DNA of 64,000 bases from Owenia fusiformis (GCA_903813345.2 CAIIXF020000007.1:23979564-24043563), one strand, 5' to 3'. Positions 37,919 to 50,318 are shown, numbered from the stretch's first letter. The notes: generated by a model from the sequence alone, not told the origin. Translations and numbers: made by a program.

Positions 37919-38054
37919 ACAAATATTTCACTCTATTGAGGTGAATACCTGTACATCTTTCACAAGTGATATTCCACGAAGCCTGAAGGGCAAGTGGAAT
38001 ATCACCTTGTGAAAGTGCTACAGGTATTCACCGAAAATAGAGTGAAATATTTGT
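37919..38054. repeat. Long hairpin of a foldback element
   Basis: The left arm (37919-37977, from ACAAATATTTCACTCTATT) and right arm (37994-38054) are near-perfect reverse complements of about 58-61 bp around a 16-bp loop. The arms contain GTGAATACCTGTA and GTGATATTCCAC. It abuts the inverted-repeat element at 38058-38344. Confidence 0.9.
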
Positions 38055-38057
38055 TTT

Positions 38058-38344
38058 ATTATATCACTGTCTAGCTAAACATCCCTTATATTATTAAGTC
38101 ATAGGTTAACATTGAAATACATTGAATCTACTCGGTTCGTCTGCCATTTTGACTTACACTGAACTAAATTATTTACACTGAACGAAAATAAATTCTTTGA
38201 AAATTCCCGGGAGCATGGGATATCGCTAGATATCTCACGGTTGTCTTATCTGATTAGCATTGCCATTGAATATCGCCAGATATCCCACGACATGTGACCT
38301 GGTTTTGACCAATCATACTGTCGCTAGCTAGATAGTGATATAAT
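38058..38344 (-). mobile_element. Foldback-family element with CCAAT-type terminal module
   Basis: Inverted ends ATTATATCACTGTCTAGCT (38058-38076) and AGCTAGATAGTGATATAAT (38326-38344) bound it. On the minus strand the end is followed by GATTGGTCAAAACC and GTCACATG. This closely resembles the module GATTGGTCAATACC plus GTCACGTG in the element at 57263. A minus-strand ATG in good context (AAAATGGCAGACGAACC, start 38147) opens a 13-codon frame. No transposase is present. Confidence 0.7.
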
Positions 38345-38866
38345 AATGAGAAATATCCAAATTCATTAGAATTGAGGGAGTATGTCCCTTTTTCAATAAA
38401 CATGAGTTTCTGAGTATTATATAAGTTGATATATTTGTATCATGTATATTTACAGAACATGAGGCTTTAAGTATTCTATAAGGTTGATGTGCTTCTTGTC
38501 ACTTGCTATATATTTTCCCTAAATATTAGGCTTTGAATGTTATGTACTATGTATATTATGTATATTTGTAGTCCATTGTCAAGGCTTTATATATTAGGTA
38601 AGCTTTATTTGATAGTCATGTGTATGTTGACTGAAAGTATATTCTTCCAAGCACAAAGGATAACAATAATGGCCCATTATACATAAGTAATATTGCATAA
38701 ATTGTTGAGTAATAGAGCTTTCTTTATTTACTGTACCAGTACTTATAATTCTGGATTCCTGGTATCTTTACAACAGAAAATGAGAAACATGTTTGTGGAG
38801 TAGGTACTGAACAAATTCTGACTTGGTAATGAATTCTTTGAAAGAGTCTCCATAAAACCTCACCTA

Positions 38867-39765
38867 CAGGGTGGTCCAAAAAAGTGAACTGTTGCAACAG
38901 GCTATATTTCCCTTATTACCTGCAGGAATTATAAGCTCTATCCAAACATTACTGAAAATCGATAAAATGTGAACTTCAACATTTACGATTCTTCAACCCT
39001 TCAAGAATTTTCCTGTAGAATTTTTTTTAGCTGCAGTCTGAAAAAGCTAATGTATTCTGACTTTATTTGGTTTTGAATCCCTCACATTATGGTGTAAAAA
39101 TTAGCATCCTGCCTTCGTTAGTTGCAAAGTTATTGCGATCCAGAGAAATGGTCTAACTTTCCAAAAATAAAAACATCTTCCAGTGAAATCGCAACATACC
39201 GCTATATGGTCTTAAAATGTCAATATCTTCATTAATCATGGACCAATTCTAATGATATATGGCTCAAAGCACTGAATATTAAATTTCCTTTTGATTTTTG
39301 TAAGATATTTGTATAAAGAGCTTCTCATATTTTGGGTCACAGGGGGTGACTTTGCCCCCCTCTAACCGTTTGTGTAGGTAACATGCCCCTTAACTGTTGA
39401 ATGGTTAAAACTGCTTCAAAATGGTCAATGAAAGTGTGAAATGTGCTTTCTGCCCAAATAGAGTCCCATTTGTCTTATGGTATGGTTTAAACTTACATCT
39501 CTCACTGTAAGCCTTTTAAAGACCATCCAAAGTGTTTCAACAATTTCCGTGAATCATATTGGTAAAATTTTGTACAATATCTAATTTTAGGCATGCTTGT
39601 TCAAGTCTTGTAATTTCTTCAAAATTCAAGACTGAGAATAAATTATGCCCTCAAAAAATTGTTAGACCTTTCTCTACAAGATGTGATAATATGAGCCATA
39701 ATTCATGCATGTATTAAAGAAAATATAGCCTGTTGCAGGGGTTCATTTTTTCTGTATATGCCCTG
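38867..39765. mobile_element. Mariner/Tc1-like non-autonomous element, 899 bp
   Basis: The ends are CAGGGTGGTCC and GGCATATACAGGG-type inverted repeats, about 45 bp long. TGCAACAGGCTATATTT is identical in both arms (left arm to about 38915, right arm from 39721). TA lies immediately outside each end (38865-38866 and 39766-39767), giving TA-CAGGG...CCCTG-TA. Such ends and a TA duplication are typical of the Tc1/mariner superfamily. No open transposase frame remains. Confidence 0.8.
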
Positions 39766-39819
39766 TATCTTTGACAATTTTATTCAGTAACACGAGGATA
39801 CTAAGCATAAGTATATCTG

Positions 39820-39895
39820 CAGGCCCATTGCCAGTTTTGCCAAGTTTTGCCAGTTTTGCCACTTTTCAAATCAACCCCCCCTGGCTTCAGGCCTG
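39820..39895. mobile_element. CAGGCC-ended short element, copy 3, with 5-bp duplication
   Basis: A short copy with left end CAGGCCCATTGCCA and right end TGGCTTCAGGCCTG. Perfect ATCTG repeats flank it (39815-39819 and 39896-39900). The interior is deleted compared with copies at 30925 and 58336, and is mostly GTTTTGCC repeats and a C run. Confidence 0.8.
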
Positions 39896-40167
39896 ATCTG
39901 AAATTTTGATTTGGTGAAAATGTTTATCTATATCGAGTGACAGTGATATTTCTGACATAACTATTTTATGAATTTTGACTTTATTTTATATTATATTCTA
40001 TTATGATCATGCTTTGAGGTTGAAACTTATCAATTATTTTATCAGATCTATCTCAATTTGATTTTATTAGATATTTGAATTAAGACTATTAAAAGAAATT
40101 CTTGATTGTTGTTAATGTTTTCAGGGGAAGATATCAAAATGATATTTGAATTAATCTTTACTTTCAG

Positions 40168-40291
40168 ATCTCCAGGATGTATGCAGTTGCATGGAGAGAG
40201 ACAGGTTGACAGGGTGAAACAAATAAACAACAGTTTCCATGGTAATGGTTGCTAGGCTATGATATAGGCTTGGTAACCATGGCATCAGTTG
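40168..40291 (+). CDS. Candidate alternative first coding exon a (MASV...)
   Basis: The exon is framed by an acceptor (TTTACTTTCAG, ending 40167) and a consensus donor (G|GTAAGT, last exon base 40291). The coding start ATG at 40279 has a strong context (AACCATGG) and encodes MASV plus one base. Phase 1 reads G+CG into the shared exon at 61554, giving MASVADPDVEK. An in-frame TAA at 40243 excludes a longer N-terminus within the exon. Because it has an acceptor, a further upstream non-coding exon is expected; I could not locate it. Several out-of-frame upstream ATGs (first at 40177) precede the start, so translation may be dampened. The implied intron is about 21.3 kb. The protein family is not recognised. 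Confidence 0.5.
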
Positions 40292-41179
40292 GTAAGTAGA
40301 TAGGCTTTTCCCTTATACTTGTGAAATGTACATGTTTATTTGACATGTGTATCACTGTATAAGTACATATACATTATATTACTAGACATGCATAATAGCA
40401 CACTTCAAATAAAATGATGGTTTTGTAAAAAATGCAATATTGACGTTACTTAGAAATGGCATGATTTAAGGTGACTGATTCAACTGTGAGACATTATGGT
40501 CTACCTGGGTTCATTGAGATGTTATTGCCTGTTTAATGGATCGTTTATGAGCAACTTTTTATGTTGACTGAATATTTATATTAAGTACATACATGTTATT
40601 CAGTTTTAGCACACAGCGGGACATGATTTCGTACTTGCTATTTACATAAAGTGATGTGGTCAGTGTTTTATTTAAAAGTTGAAAACATTTAAAACATTTG
40701 GTTTTAGTAGAAAGATATATTTGAGTATTTTATTTAAATCTGTTCAAAATATGTGTGTGGGAGAAAGTCTAATGGGTTCACATTCTAGAACTCCTTTATT
40801 TAAGACAGCTACATAACATTGTTTTCAAAGTTTCAAACCTATTCTACCAATCCCCTGTCTTGAGAATTCCACATAACGTTCAATAATGATAAGGTAAATG
40901 GAGTCAAACTTGTAAAAACCTCTACCTCAAGTTTAGATACATGAGTTAAGATACATTGACTTTCATATTATTAAGTGTCAAGTTTAAGGTTGCAAGGGTC
41001 CAACGCATTGTGCTAGATTTATGTGTACATGTATTTATTTCGTCTGATTGAACAACACATCGCGAAACATTGAACAGCCATTCAACTCATGGTTTAAACT
41101 TAACATGTTCATGCATTATTTGCATCGTGACCAAAGTGGTCTAGCGATAAAAACACACGAACACATGAATCACATTTAA

Positions 41180-41257
41180 AATGGATATAAAATACATTAG
41201 GAATCAAGATGAGATTTATATGAGAAACCAAAATGGATTCATTTCAGAAATAATTGA
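41180..41257 (+). other. Weak exon candidate with phase-0 donor
   Basis: ATGGATATAAAATAC opens a 26-codon frame ending in GAG|GTAAGA, with an upstream in-frame stop. The phase-0 end does not fit the shared exon at 61554 (it would hit a stop), so this would need a different partner exon. It could be chance. Confidence 0.15.
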
Positions 41258-41615
41258 GGTAAGACTTAAGAATTAAGCTTAAGTGGTTGGCTGAGTTATT
41301 ATGTCCTTGTGATATAATAAAAATACCTTGGAATACCTGAGGCTTATTTTTCATAGATTTTTCATTCGGGGTATATACGTACAGTATATGGATACAAGAT
41401 GTATTTTAAGACTACATTAATGCTAAATTAACAGTCATTGCTGGCATGGTTATTAAGTACAAGGCAGTCAAGTTACTCCAGTTATAATAGTTACTTGTCA
41501 TACCAGATTTACCAAGGGAATACTGACATAAATGAGAATTGAAAAGTGAGAATCATTCTGCTCAACTTCATTAAGGAAGAAACTGATGTGAAGTTGAATA
41601 TTGAAGCATACGTGG

Positions 41616-41665
41616 GAATAACATGATATCTTAGGGAATAACATGATATCTTAGGGAATAACAAA
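41616..41665. repeat. 20-bp direct repeat, 2.5 copies
   Basis: GGGAATAACATGATATCTTA occurs twice in a row and a third time partially (GGGAATAACA). Confidence 0.85.
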
Positions 41666-41782
41666 CAGGACGTTTTGAGTCAAAGATTGTATGCTTAAAT
41701 CAAAATGATATTATATTGGATATTGAAAAGTGAAACTCACTACCTTTTGGATATAGAGTAATTTAACGGATAATATGACAGA

Positions 41783-41885
41783 ATGGCAGTGTCTAATAAA
41801 CTTAAGCAACGGCAGGGAAAAAATGTGAAAATGAAACTGGAACAGCCAACGATAATTGAAGTCCCGGGGCATACCCATAACCAAG
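41783..41885 (+). CDS. Candidate alternative first coding exon b (MAVSNK...)
   Basis: ATG at 41783 (context GAATGG) opens 34 codons that are lysine- and glutamine-rich at first (MAVSNKLKQRQGK) and end with VPGHTHNQ. The exon stops at a consensus donor G|GTAAGT (last base 41885). The ending phase is 1, so joined to the shared exon at 61554 the junction codon is GCG (Ala) and the frame continues ADPDVEK. An in-frame TAA at 41771 marks this as a first coding exon. The peptide is basic and carries no signal sequence. It would replace the short MASV or MAANA ends in another isoform. The family is not recognised. Confidence 0.5.
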
Positions 41886-42369
41886 GTAAGTAAAGGGAAA
41901 TTTGAATACCCATTTCAAGAAATCAACGCCATCTAGACTCTAAATTAAATTATTTTTTGATTTTAACTATATCTAAGATCATCCTTCAAGATCGGGCATC
42001 CCTGTCCCAGCTTATAAGGAATAATTTAGCATTAGATCACTTTCTGCTTACACATCTTTCATTTAAACTCACATAACTTGAAGGTCTTGACATCTACATT
42101 TAGTCTCAAACTGTAAAATTGTATGTAATCGCAAGAGAGAAATGTTATTACTATCTATTGAGGTTTTGGGGTATGTTGAAAGAAATGTAAATTAATATCA
42201 TTGTTGTAGCGTATGCATATATACATGTATTTCATTCCAAACATTAGTTGCTAGTAGTTGGTCTTGGGGTCTATTGAATTGAGAATAATGGATTTGGGAA
42301 ATCAGGGGTAAATATTTTCATTTTGGTGCCAAGCTTGATGGGATTAATCAGAAAGGCTTTGGTAACATG

Positions 42370-43179
42370 TAACCCTACTATCACACCAAACTAGTTCTCA
42401 CTACGTTCTCGAAAACGGGCTTCAACTGTGTACGAACGGACTGGACGTACTAAGAACCGTTTGGGATCTATTTACAAACTTCATCGAACGTACTCGAACG
42501 GGTAGGTCCTCTAGAACTTAGACAATGCTCAAAATGTACTCGGGGTCGCCACGTTCTACAATTAGAACGAGTGACAACGTACTAACGACGAGCTGGACGT
42601 ACTACGAACGGAACCGTCGTACTTCAATCTTACTAGGGACGTTTTAACAACGAGTTGAACTGTCTGAGGACGTGTTGAGAACGAGGTAGAACTAATTGCA
42701 AACGGGTTTAAACTGATTAAGAACGTATTTAACACTGCTTAAGAACGAGTTAGCAAAAATATAGCTATCACACCAAACAAGTTGCCACTACGTTCTTCAA
42801 AACTGGTTTGAAACTGTGTGCGAATGGAATGAACGTAGCTGCAACTTTCTAAGGTCTATTTACGAACTTTATGAACGTTCTCAGACGGGAATGTGATTTT
42901 AGAATTTTGAATCGATTCAAAGTTCGATGGCGACCATGCCGTTCTGTAATCAGGTCATGTTGACCTTCTAGACTAAGGGACGCGTTCTACGACGTTGCAC
43001 ACCGACGTGGTGCGACCTGAACGAACTGCGAACGAGATGGACGTATTGAAGACTGTTTAAGGACGAAGAAGCTAATTATTTCAGACATATTTCCCGACCA
43101 CAGCCAGATTGAGCCCGTTTTACGACGTTTTCGTAGGACTGGCAAGAACGGGTAAGAACTAGTTTGGTGTGATAGGGGG
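42370..43179. mobile_element. Non-autonomous DNA transposon, about 810 bp, with 8-9 bp duplication
   Basis: Inverted ends contain CTATCACACCAAACTAGTTC (left from about 42379; right arm reads GAACTAGTTTGGTGTGATAG, ending 43174). The direct repeat GGTAACATG occurs on both sides (42361-42369 and 43179-43187), an 8-9 bp target duplication. An internal partial copy of the end (CTATCACACCAAACAAGTTG) lies near 42766. The body is unusually rich in ACGTTCT/GAACG words. No transposase frame is present. An 8-9 bp duplication is compatible with hAT, P, Merlin or Mutator groups; I cannot choose. Confidence 0.8.
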
Positions 43180-43419
43180 GTAACATGCACATAGCATGCA
43201 GTAGACCTCTTTTTCAAAACATATTTTATCTATCCACCTTCCCTATTTTTCTCAACTATGTGTACAATTCTTAATTTCCCCATAGATCTTTAGACCTGGA
43301 AGCTCAGAATTGGATGATTCCATTCAAAGGCTCATCTGAAAATATCCAGAATTCGGTTGTTTTGTCCAGCACCTTTTTGTACCTGAAGTTAAAAGCTTGT
43401 GCCAAGGTGTTTTAGCCTT

Positions 43420-43612
43420 TTTGCTACTGAAAGTATACCCTCAAGGATTTGCCCCCAGAAATCAGCCCTTATGATTAGGTGTTTTGCTACTGGAAATATG
43501 CCCTAAGAGATTTGACCCCAGAAATTAGCCCTTATGATCATGTGTTTTGCTACTGAAAATATGCCCTTAAAGATTTGACCTCAGAGATAAGCCCGTATGA
43601 TCAGGTGTTAGA
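43420..43612. repeat. Tandem repeat, unit about 65 bp, three copies
   Basis: Each copy contains TTTTGCTACTG(A/G)AA, TATGCCCT, GATTTGACC and CAGAAAT(T/C)AGCCCTTATGATC with modest divergence. It is non-coding. Confidence 0.85.
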
Positions 43613-44100
43613 TACAGTGGTGTATGGATAGATTTCTGAATAGAACACACTGTGTCAGTCAGGTGAACTAACCATGTAAGCTTTGTGCTTAGTCATGTAC
43701 TTATCCCTGGGGATTGTAAGAATTAACAAACATATACTGTACAAAAAGTAATTTTACTTTTGAGGAAATTTTTAATTTTTACCTTGGTGACAAATTGTAT
43801 AGTTGCTAAATGAATGTTCTTGTCTTCAAGAATTGGATTGGTCAGTTATTTATATTAGGTTAAATTTTATTTGTTCAACTTGGATTTAGTCAAAAATGGA
43901 AATTTTCCATCTTGACAAAATTACCATTTATTCAGTATTCATATTTTTTACTTTAGGGCCAAGTTTGGAGGTTTAAGGTCATAAACACAACACAGGATAA
44001 TAAACATGTTGATACATTTTCTGGTTTGTTGAACATGCTGCTGAATATTTTATACTAGAATTTTTATCTCACCTTCGGGTGCTTGTGATCAGTTCACATA

Positions 44101-45102
44101 CATGACATATTGACATCAAATCACACATGACATATTGACATCAAATCACACATGACATATTGACATCAAATCACACATGACATATTAACATCAAATCACA
44201 CATGACATATTTACATTAAATCACATATGACATATTAACATCAAATCACACATGACATATTAACATCAAATCACACATGACATATTTATATCAAATCACA
44301 CATGACATATTTACATTAAATCACACATGACATATTAACATCAAATCACACATGACATATTTACATCAAATCACACATGACATATTAACATCAAATCACA
44401 CATGACATATTAACATCAAATCACACATGACATATTAACATCAAATCACATATGACATATCAACATCAAATCACACATGACATATTTACATCAAATCACA
44501 CATGACATATTTATATTAAATCACACATGACATATTAACATCAAATCACACATGACATATTTACATCAAATCACACATGACATATTTATATTAAATCAAG
44601 CATGGCATATTAAAATCAAACCACATATGACATATTAACATAAAGTCATACATAATATATTAATAACAAATCACACATGAGATATTAACATCAAATCACA
44701 CATGACATATTTACATCAAATCATACATGACATATTAGCATCAAATCACGCATGACATATTAGCATCAAATCAAATATGACATATTAGCATCAAATCACA
44801 CATGACATATTAACATCAAATCAAAATCATACATGACATATTAACATCAAATTACACATAACATATTATCGTCAAATCAAAAACACACATGACATATTAG
44901 CATCAAATCACACATGACATATTATATCAAAATCATACATGACATGTTAACATCAAATTACACATAACATATTATCGTCAAATCAAAAACACACATGACA
45001 TATTAGCATCAAATCACACATGACATATTATATCAAAATCATACATGACATGTTAACATCAAATCTCACATCACATATCAAATCACACAACATATTAACA
45101 TC
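44101..45102. repeat. 25-bp satellite, about 40 copies
   Basis: The unit contains CATGACATATTAACATCAAA followed by TCACA. Copies vary mostly at one position (TTGACATC, TTAACATC, TTTACATC, TTAGCATC). From 44822 a larger repeat appears: CAAAATCATACATGACAT occurs at 44822, 44928 and 45034, a 106-bp higher-order unit of four diverged monomers. It lies within an intron of the plus-strand gene if the exon model is right. Spacing is purely tandem with no unique spacers. Confidence 0.97.
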
Positions 45103-48100
45103 AACATGTTGAGGGATAGCTGGATATGTTGGTTCTCAAAAAGTACAGATATGTTGAATATACACTGGTTTTGGGAGGGGAATCAGCCTTTGAGAACACC
45201 TCATTCTGTTATAATGGTCACAATTTTTCAGTAGCCAACTTGAACTCACTCGCAAGATATTATTAATTATAGCAACTGAGGTGAATTACACGAACCTGTA
45301 ATTCATATGTCAAAACCTGCTCATCATTTTCTATCATTTTGAAAAATGTTTCCAAATAATCATTTATCGTTATATTTTTGAAAAGCTTTAAGATGTTTTA
45401 GAATGAAATTACTAGAGATGATCGGGCAAGAAGACAAGGAGTATGAAGAAAAATGAGAGCCATTTAATTTAAGTTTTGAAAAGCTGCAAGTCATGACCTG
45501 ATAATCTGAAATCTTTTCAAATGAATACATTCATTTACAGTACATGATATATTTGATGGATAATTTTTCACATTATTTGTCATTTTCTATTTTGTTTATT
45601 TTAATGATATCATTTCTGTATTTTCTATTAAGATAAACAAGCTGATAATTTTCAAGAAAGATTATTTCCTTCTGATTATATGACACATGTCAATCTATGG
45701 TTTGGAAGATTTTTACCATTTATAAGTATTTGAAAATATTATTGAAAGTATGTGTGCATATGATTCTGCATTCTTCATTTTCAAGCTCTTAACCCCTTAG
45801 TACCATTTTTCTCAAATGCATTGAATTGCAGATGAAAGACATGCATAGACTTCTGCAATGTACACTACAGGTCATTTGGTAATTTTGGAAACTAGATACA
45901 TTTCTCTCCTTTGTAATATAGCTGTTTGTTCATTGGGAACAATGCAAATTCATGCATTAAAAAATAAATTTACTTGTTATTTAGTAAACATTGTATTTTT
46001 GTAATCATGATGATTGTTTTGAGTCAAGGAAAACCAGCTTATCAAAGAACTCATCTCCACAGTTTGTCCCTTACAGCTCTTTTTATAATAGTTGGATTAT
46101 TGCTTCTCTAAAAGAGAACTTCATCTACCCTCTGAATTTGTTGTGATTTTTTTTCATTAGACACTTAGAGAATTAGTAAAGAATTGGTCGTCACTGCAAT
46201 ATTTCATTTTGATACTCATCACATATTTATGTTTAGAAACTATCGATATCCTTTTAGAAAGGAGCTGATCAAAGGCTGTGGAATATCTCTCTGTGACAAT
46301 ACCTGTGCGACAATATCTCACCAGGACGATGACTTCTCTATTATTTTCAGTTCAACATAAAGAAATGAATCTTTAAATATTTGCCATTTTTCTTAATCTT
46401 TGGGGAATATGTTTACAAATAAGACCTGGATGTTCAGAAATTCCATGTCAAAGTTTGATCTTTAACTCACAAAAAGCTTTTGAACCCTTGAAATCTACTA
46501 AGGGGGAGGGAATAAAACATTTGAAGTTGTTATTCTAAATAGGTGAATACATGGTTCAGTCTTGGCACAAACATTTTTGCAGGTGTATTTGGAATTTTGA
46601 GAGTTCTTTGAAAAGTGAATTATCAAGAATCTCAACATATTGTAGAAGACATATATTAACACCCTGAGCTTTTGACTGTAATACTATCCTCTAACAAGAA
46701 TCTGCAATTTCTGTGTGTTTTAGCATTAAATTAATGAGAGAGCACCATTGGTTGAACTCTGATTAAAAGTAGGAGTTCAGGAAATTATCTCTTATAAAAA
46801 GAATGTTAGAGAATATGATTGTTCCCCTTTAAAGGGTAAAATCACAGCCATGTTTGAGTTAAATTCCCATGTATATTGTTAGTTTAACACTGTTGATTTA
46901 ATACATGCCTGATTACTAGCTAGTCCTGTTTACCTTCTCAATAACCAAGATTGAGCATCCCTTGCAAAACACCTTGATATGCTTTATATATACCAATTTA
47001 AAGCACTTATATTAAACTCTGTGCTTTTTCATTTATATATCGCTTTAGTCGGTTATACACTGGACATGTATGATATTTTAGGCATGTGTTGATATTGATA
47101 TGGTTTTTAGGGGGTTTTGTCTACTAATTAGAAATTATTATTTATTGATGATATCAAATAAAATTGCAATGTGTTGTTTCCTGCATAGACTTACTTAATT
47201 TTTTTTCTAAAATTTGTTTCGCTCAATTGGTTTACTTTATTTTGCTATATTTTTGCCTCTGTGTTCTTATAATTCTTTGCTTGTTCCCATGTACATTGGA
47301 TCTCTCCGTTATTTATTTCTTGAATAAAGTCATATTGCTTTCCCTTGTTAAAAATCAGTGTCAAGAGTAGATTCAATATTTAATAAGGTTTTCACATCTT
47401 AATCTTTCTCTTTACTTTCGAACGTTTAGCCTTTCTATAAACTATTCTGCTCTACATTATACAGACATGAATCGGTAAAAACTGGCTATAACACCGTCTC
47501 CATTTCCAATAGTTTCATTTTGCTTCTTAAAAGAGAGCTTCATGTACATCTAAGGATATCAGGGAAAATTGAGCCAGTTTATATAACGTTAAATATGATT
47601 ATTAAGGTCAGTGCCTCCTAGGAAATTGGTCACAAGGTGCTGGACACACAGACAATATATAAGCATGGGATTAAATGTAATAATAAAACATACCAAATAG
47701 AGTTTAAGAGGATAACATTTGACATTCTTTATGGTCAAGTTTAACCAGGTGCTCCTATATACATGAATTTGATATCAATACTAGACACGAGGATCACACA
47801 TGGATGTATATTTTATATAAGTTCACTAATAGCACTGATTAGATATTATTGACATGATTCTAAAATAAGTAGCAATACACATACATGTACTTGCAGTTGT
47901 ATTAATTTTACAAGGACCCAGGTTCAGTTCATTCCAAAATTGAAAAATACTATGGAGCTTAACAAGAAGATACATCTATATATTATTTATATTATATTTG
48001 GATTTTACAAATCTTAACACGTTCATGCAGGAACTTAAATTGTTATGTTTGAAACTTCAGACATTAAGAGATTCGGATTCAGGAAAATATAATTACAAAA

Positions 48101-48573
48101 TGCTACAGAATGTTACATGATTAATACAAGTTATGTAACACTACTTGTGGTAGCTATTTTAGTGAGTGCATCTTCAATTATCAATTAAACATATAGAGTA
48201 TCTATCTATACAGTATTTCTATCATTGATATAAACTTTCACCGGTGTCCAAATGAGTTGAAGACACCTTGGCAATAATTAACTATATCGTAATACAACAC
48301 GTGTAACATTACATACATTGTATATGTGACAAGCGAAGCAATCGACACCACAATATTTTGAATAATGGAGGATATATCGCGGTCAGGGTGTCGTGCAAAG
48401 TCATATATTGGCACATCAAGTCCACCTTGTACTTTCACATCTAATACAGGATAATATACAGTAAACCTAATGGATACATATGTTTGTGTCGTGTGATATA
48501 AAATATTGTTGACTTTCATAGACATTTATGGATACAAGAGTCAACCATTGATCTCTATTTGTGTGGGGACATT
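45103..48573. other. Intronic or intergenic, no recognised exon
   Basis: This AT-rich stretch contains two copies of the GCTTCTTAAAAGAGAGCTTC dispersed motif (46101-46128 and 47521-47548). A 95-codon minus-strand frame at 48238-48525 was considered and not accepted. Confidence 0.4.
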
Positions 48574-48589
48574 ATGGCTGCAAATGCGG
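48574..48589 (+). CDS. Candidate alternative first coding exon c (MAANA...)
   Basis: ATGGCTGCAAATGCGG is followed at once by a consensus donor (GTAAGT from 48590). It encodes MAANA plus one base in phase 1; joined to the shared exon at 61554 the sequence reads MAANAADPDVEK. The in-frame stop upstream is TAA at 48499, with no other ATG between, so this is a first coding exon if used. No acceptor is evident just upstream, suggesting a transcription start within the preceding few hundred bases. The coding part is very short, so chance is harder to exclude here than for the longer alternatives. The implied intron is about 13.0 kb. Confidence 0.4.
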
Positions 48590-49817
48590 GTAAGTTTGAA
48601 ATGGTCCTGTTGTAAGAAAGCTTCTTGAATGATATATTGCATTTCTATTAAAAAATGTGTATAAGTTGTTATGTGCAAATATATCAAAAAAGGATAAATG
48701 AAACTATATAAAGCATTAATAATAGAAACCTCTATTTAAATACAATTAATTAATAAAACTAATAAATATAGATTCAATGTTATATTTTTTTGTTAAAAGT
48801 TGAGTTCAGTTTCCCATGTTTCTCCAGAAGAAATGTTTCAAAAACAATACAAAAACATAACATGATTCTCAAGGTTAAAGATTTTATTTTGTCAGTTTTG
48901 CATATATAAATATTATGTATGGCTTACCAATCCATCATACTTGATAACCAAAGCTAAGCTGTATTTACATGTTATTGCCTTTGTATATTTTAATCATCAT
49001 TCTCAACAATTCCAAGGAAAATGAAGGAAACATTCGAATCAAATAGTTTTCGACCTCCTAAGAAGGATATTTGTATCAGTATTATGTTTAAATCTATTAC
49101 TGTTCCAAAAATAACAATAATCTCTGCCATAAATTTATTGAATATTATATTCATTCAATGTAATATGCTTATAATCTTAGTGCTATGTTATTGTAACTAA
49201 TCGTTAAACCATCATACCTTTAGTAGCAATAGTGTTAATATTCTAAATCCATTATCTGAGTTAGGAGATCATGCATCGTGTGAAATTATGTACAGTTGAA
49301 CCTGGTAAGGTGAATGCCCTGTATATATTGTTTTCATTGTTCCATGTTATGAATACCCTGTACCTTATCATGATAAACTATGGCATCTCAGATATATTAC
49401 TGGTGAAACAGAAAGATGCTATGATATATTTTTTTCAGTCCCATTCTCATGTTTTTGATCAAACACGGCCTTTACGCTATTATACAAACACCTTGTAATA
49501 TAAACACCTTTAGATATGAACACCTTTCCGTGTGAGAACTCTGAGACGGTCTTGGCATGTTAACTTTATATAGTTACTGTAAGATAATAATATTACAGAA
49601 ATGTGAGGAATTTATTTATGAAATTTTGATAAAGTAGCATTATAAACTGTTATTATTAAAGTAGTTTATTAGTATCACAGTTCTTATGAAGAAATTGACA
49701 TTTTGTGTAAATATTTGTAAATCTGTATTATAAAAAGTGAAGACCTATTGTTATCATCACCTTTTTGAGACCAGTTCGGAATCAGAGGTAGGTGTCGATA
49801 GTCCACAGTCACTTTTG

Positions 49818-50318
49818 TCACCATTTGCAATAATTCACCAGTTGTCACCATTTGCAATAATTCACCAGTTGTCACCATTTGCAATAATTCACCAGTTGTC
49901 ACCATTTGCAATAATTCACCAGTTGTCAACATTTGCAATAATTCACCAGTTGTCACCATTTGCAACAATTCACCAGTTGTCAACATTTGCAATAATTCAC
50001 CAGTTGTCACCATTTGCAATAATTCACCAGTTGTCAACATTTGCAATAATTCATCAGTTGTCACTATTTGCAATAACTCATCAGTTGTCACCATTTGCAA
50101 TAATTCACCAGTTGTCACCATTTGCAATAATTCACCAGTTGTCACCATTTGCAATAATTCATCAGTTGTCACCATTTGCAATAATTCATCAGTTGTCACC
50201 ATTTGCAATAATTCACCAGTTGTCACCATTTGCAATAATTCATCAGTTGTCACCATTTGCAATAATTCACCAGTTGTCAACATTTGCAATAATTCACCAG
50301 TTGTCAACATTTGCAACA
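49818..50318. repeat. 27-bp minisatellite, about 18.5 copies
   Basis: The unit includes GTCACCATTTGCAATAATTC followed by ACCAGTT; variants are GTCAACATT, ATCAGTT and AACAATTC. Because 27 is a multiple of three, long frames stay open on both strands: a 9-residue repeat SPFAIIHQL on plus and LLQMVTTGE on minus. Two complementary long frames and no start context, splice sites or domain argue against coding. Confidence 0.95.

Noticed and set aside
44101-45102. Possible CRISPR-like array
   Set aside because: Repeats are directly adjacent 25-bp monomers with no unique spacers, and the setting is an animal genome.
48238-48525. A 95-codon minus-strand frame just upstream of the MAANA exon
   Set aside because: It has no recognised domain, no supporting splice sites and ordinary composition for AT-rich DNA; a frame of this size can arise by chance in 64 kb.
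49271-49305. ATGCATCGTGTG... ending at G|GTAAGG in phase 1, a possible extra first exon
   Set aside because: The donor side lies in a recurrent ACAGTTGAACCTG/AACACCTT-type repeat phrase, and the ATG context is poor; chance is more likely.
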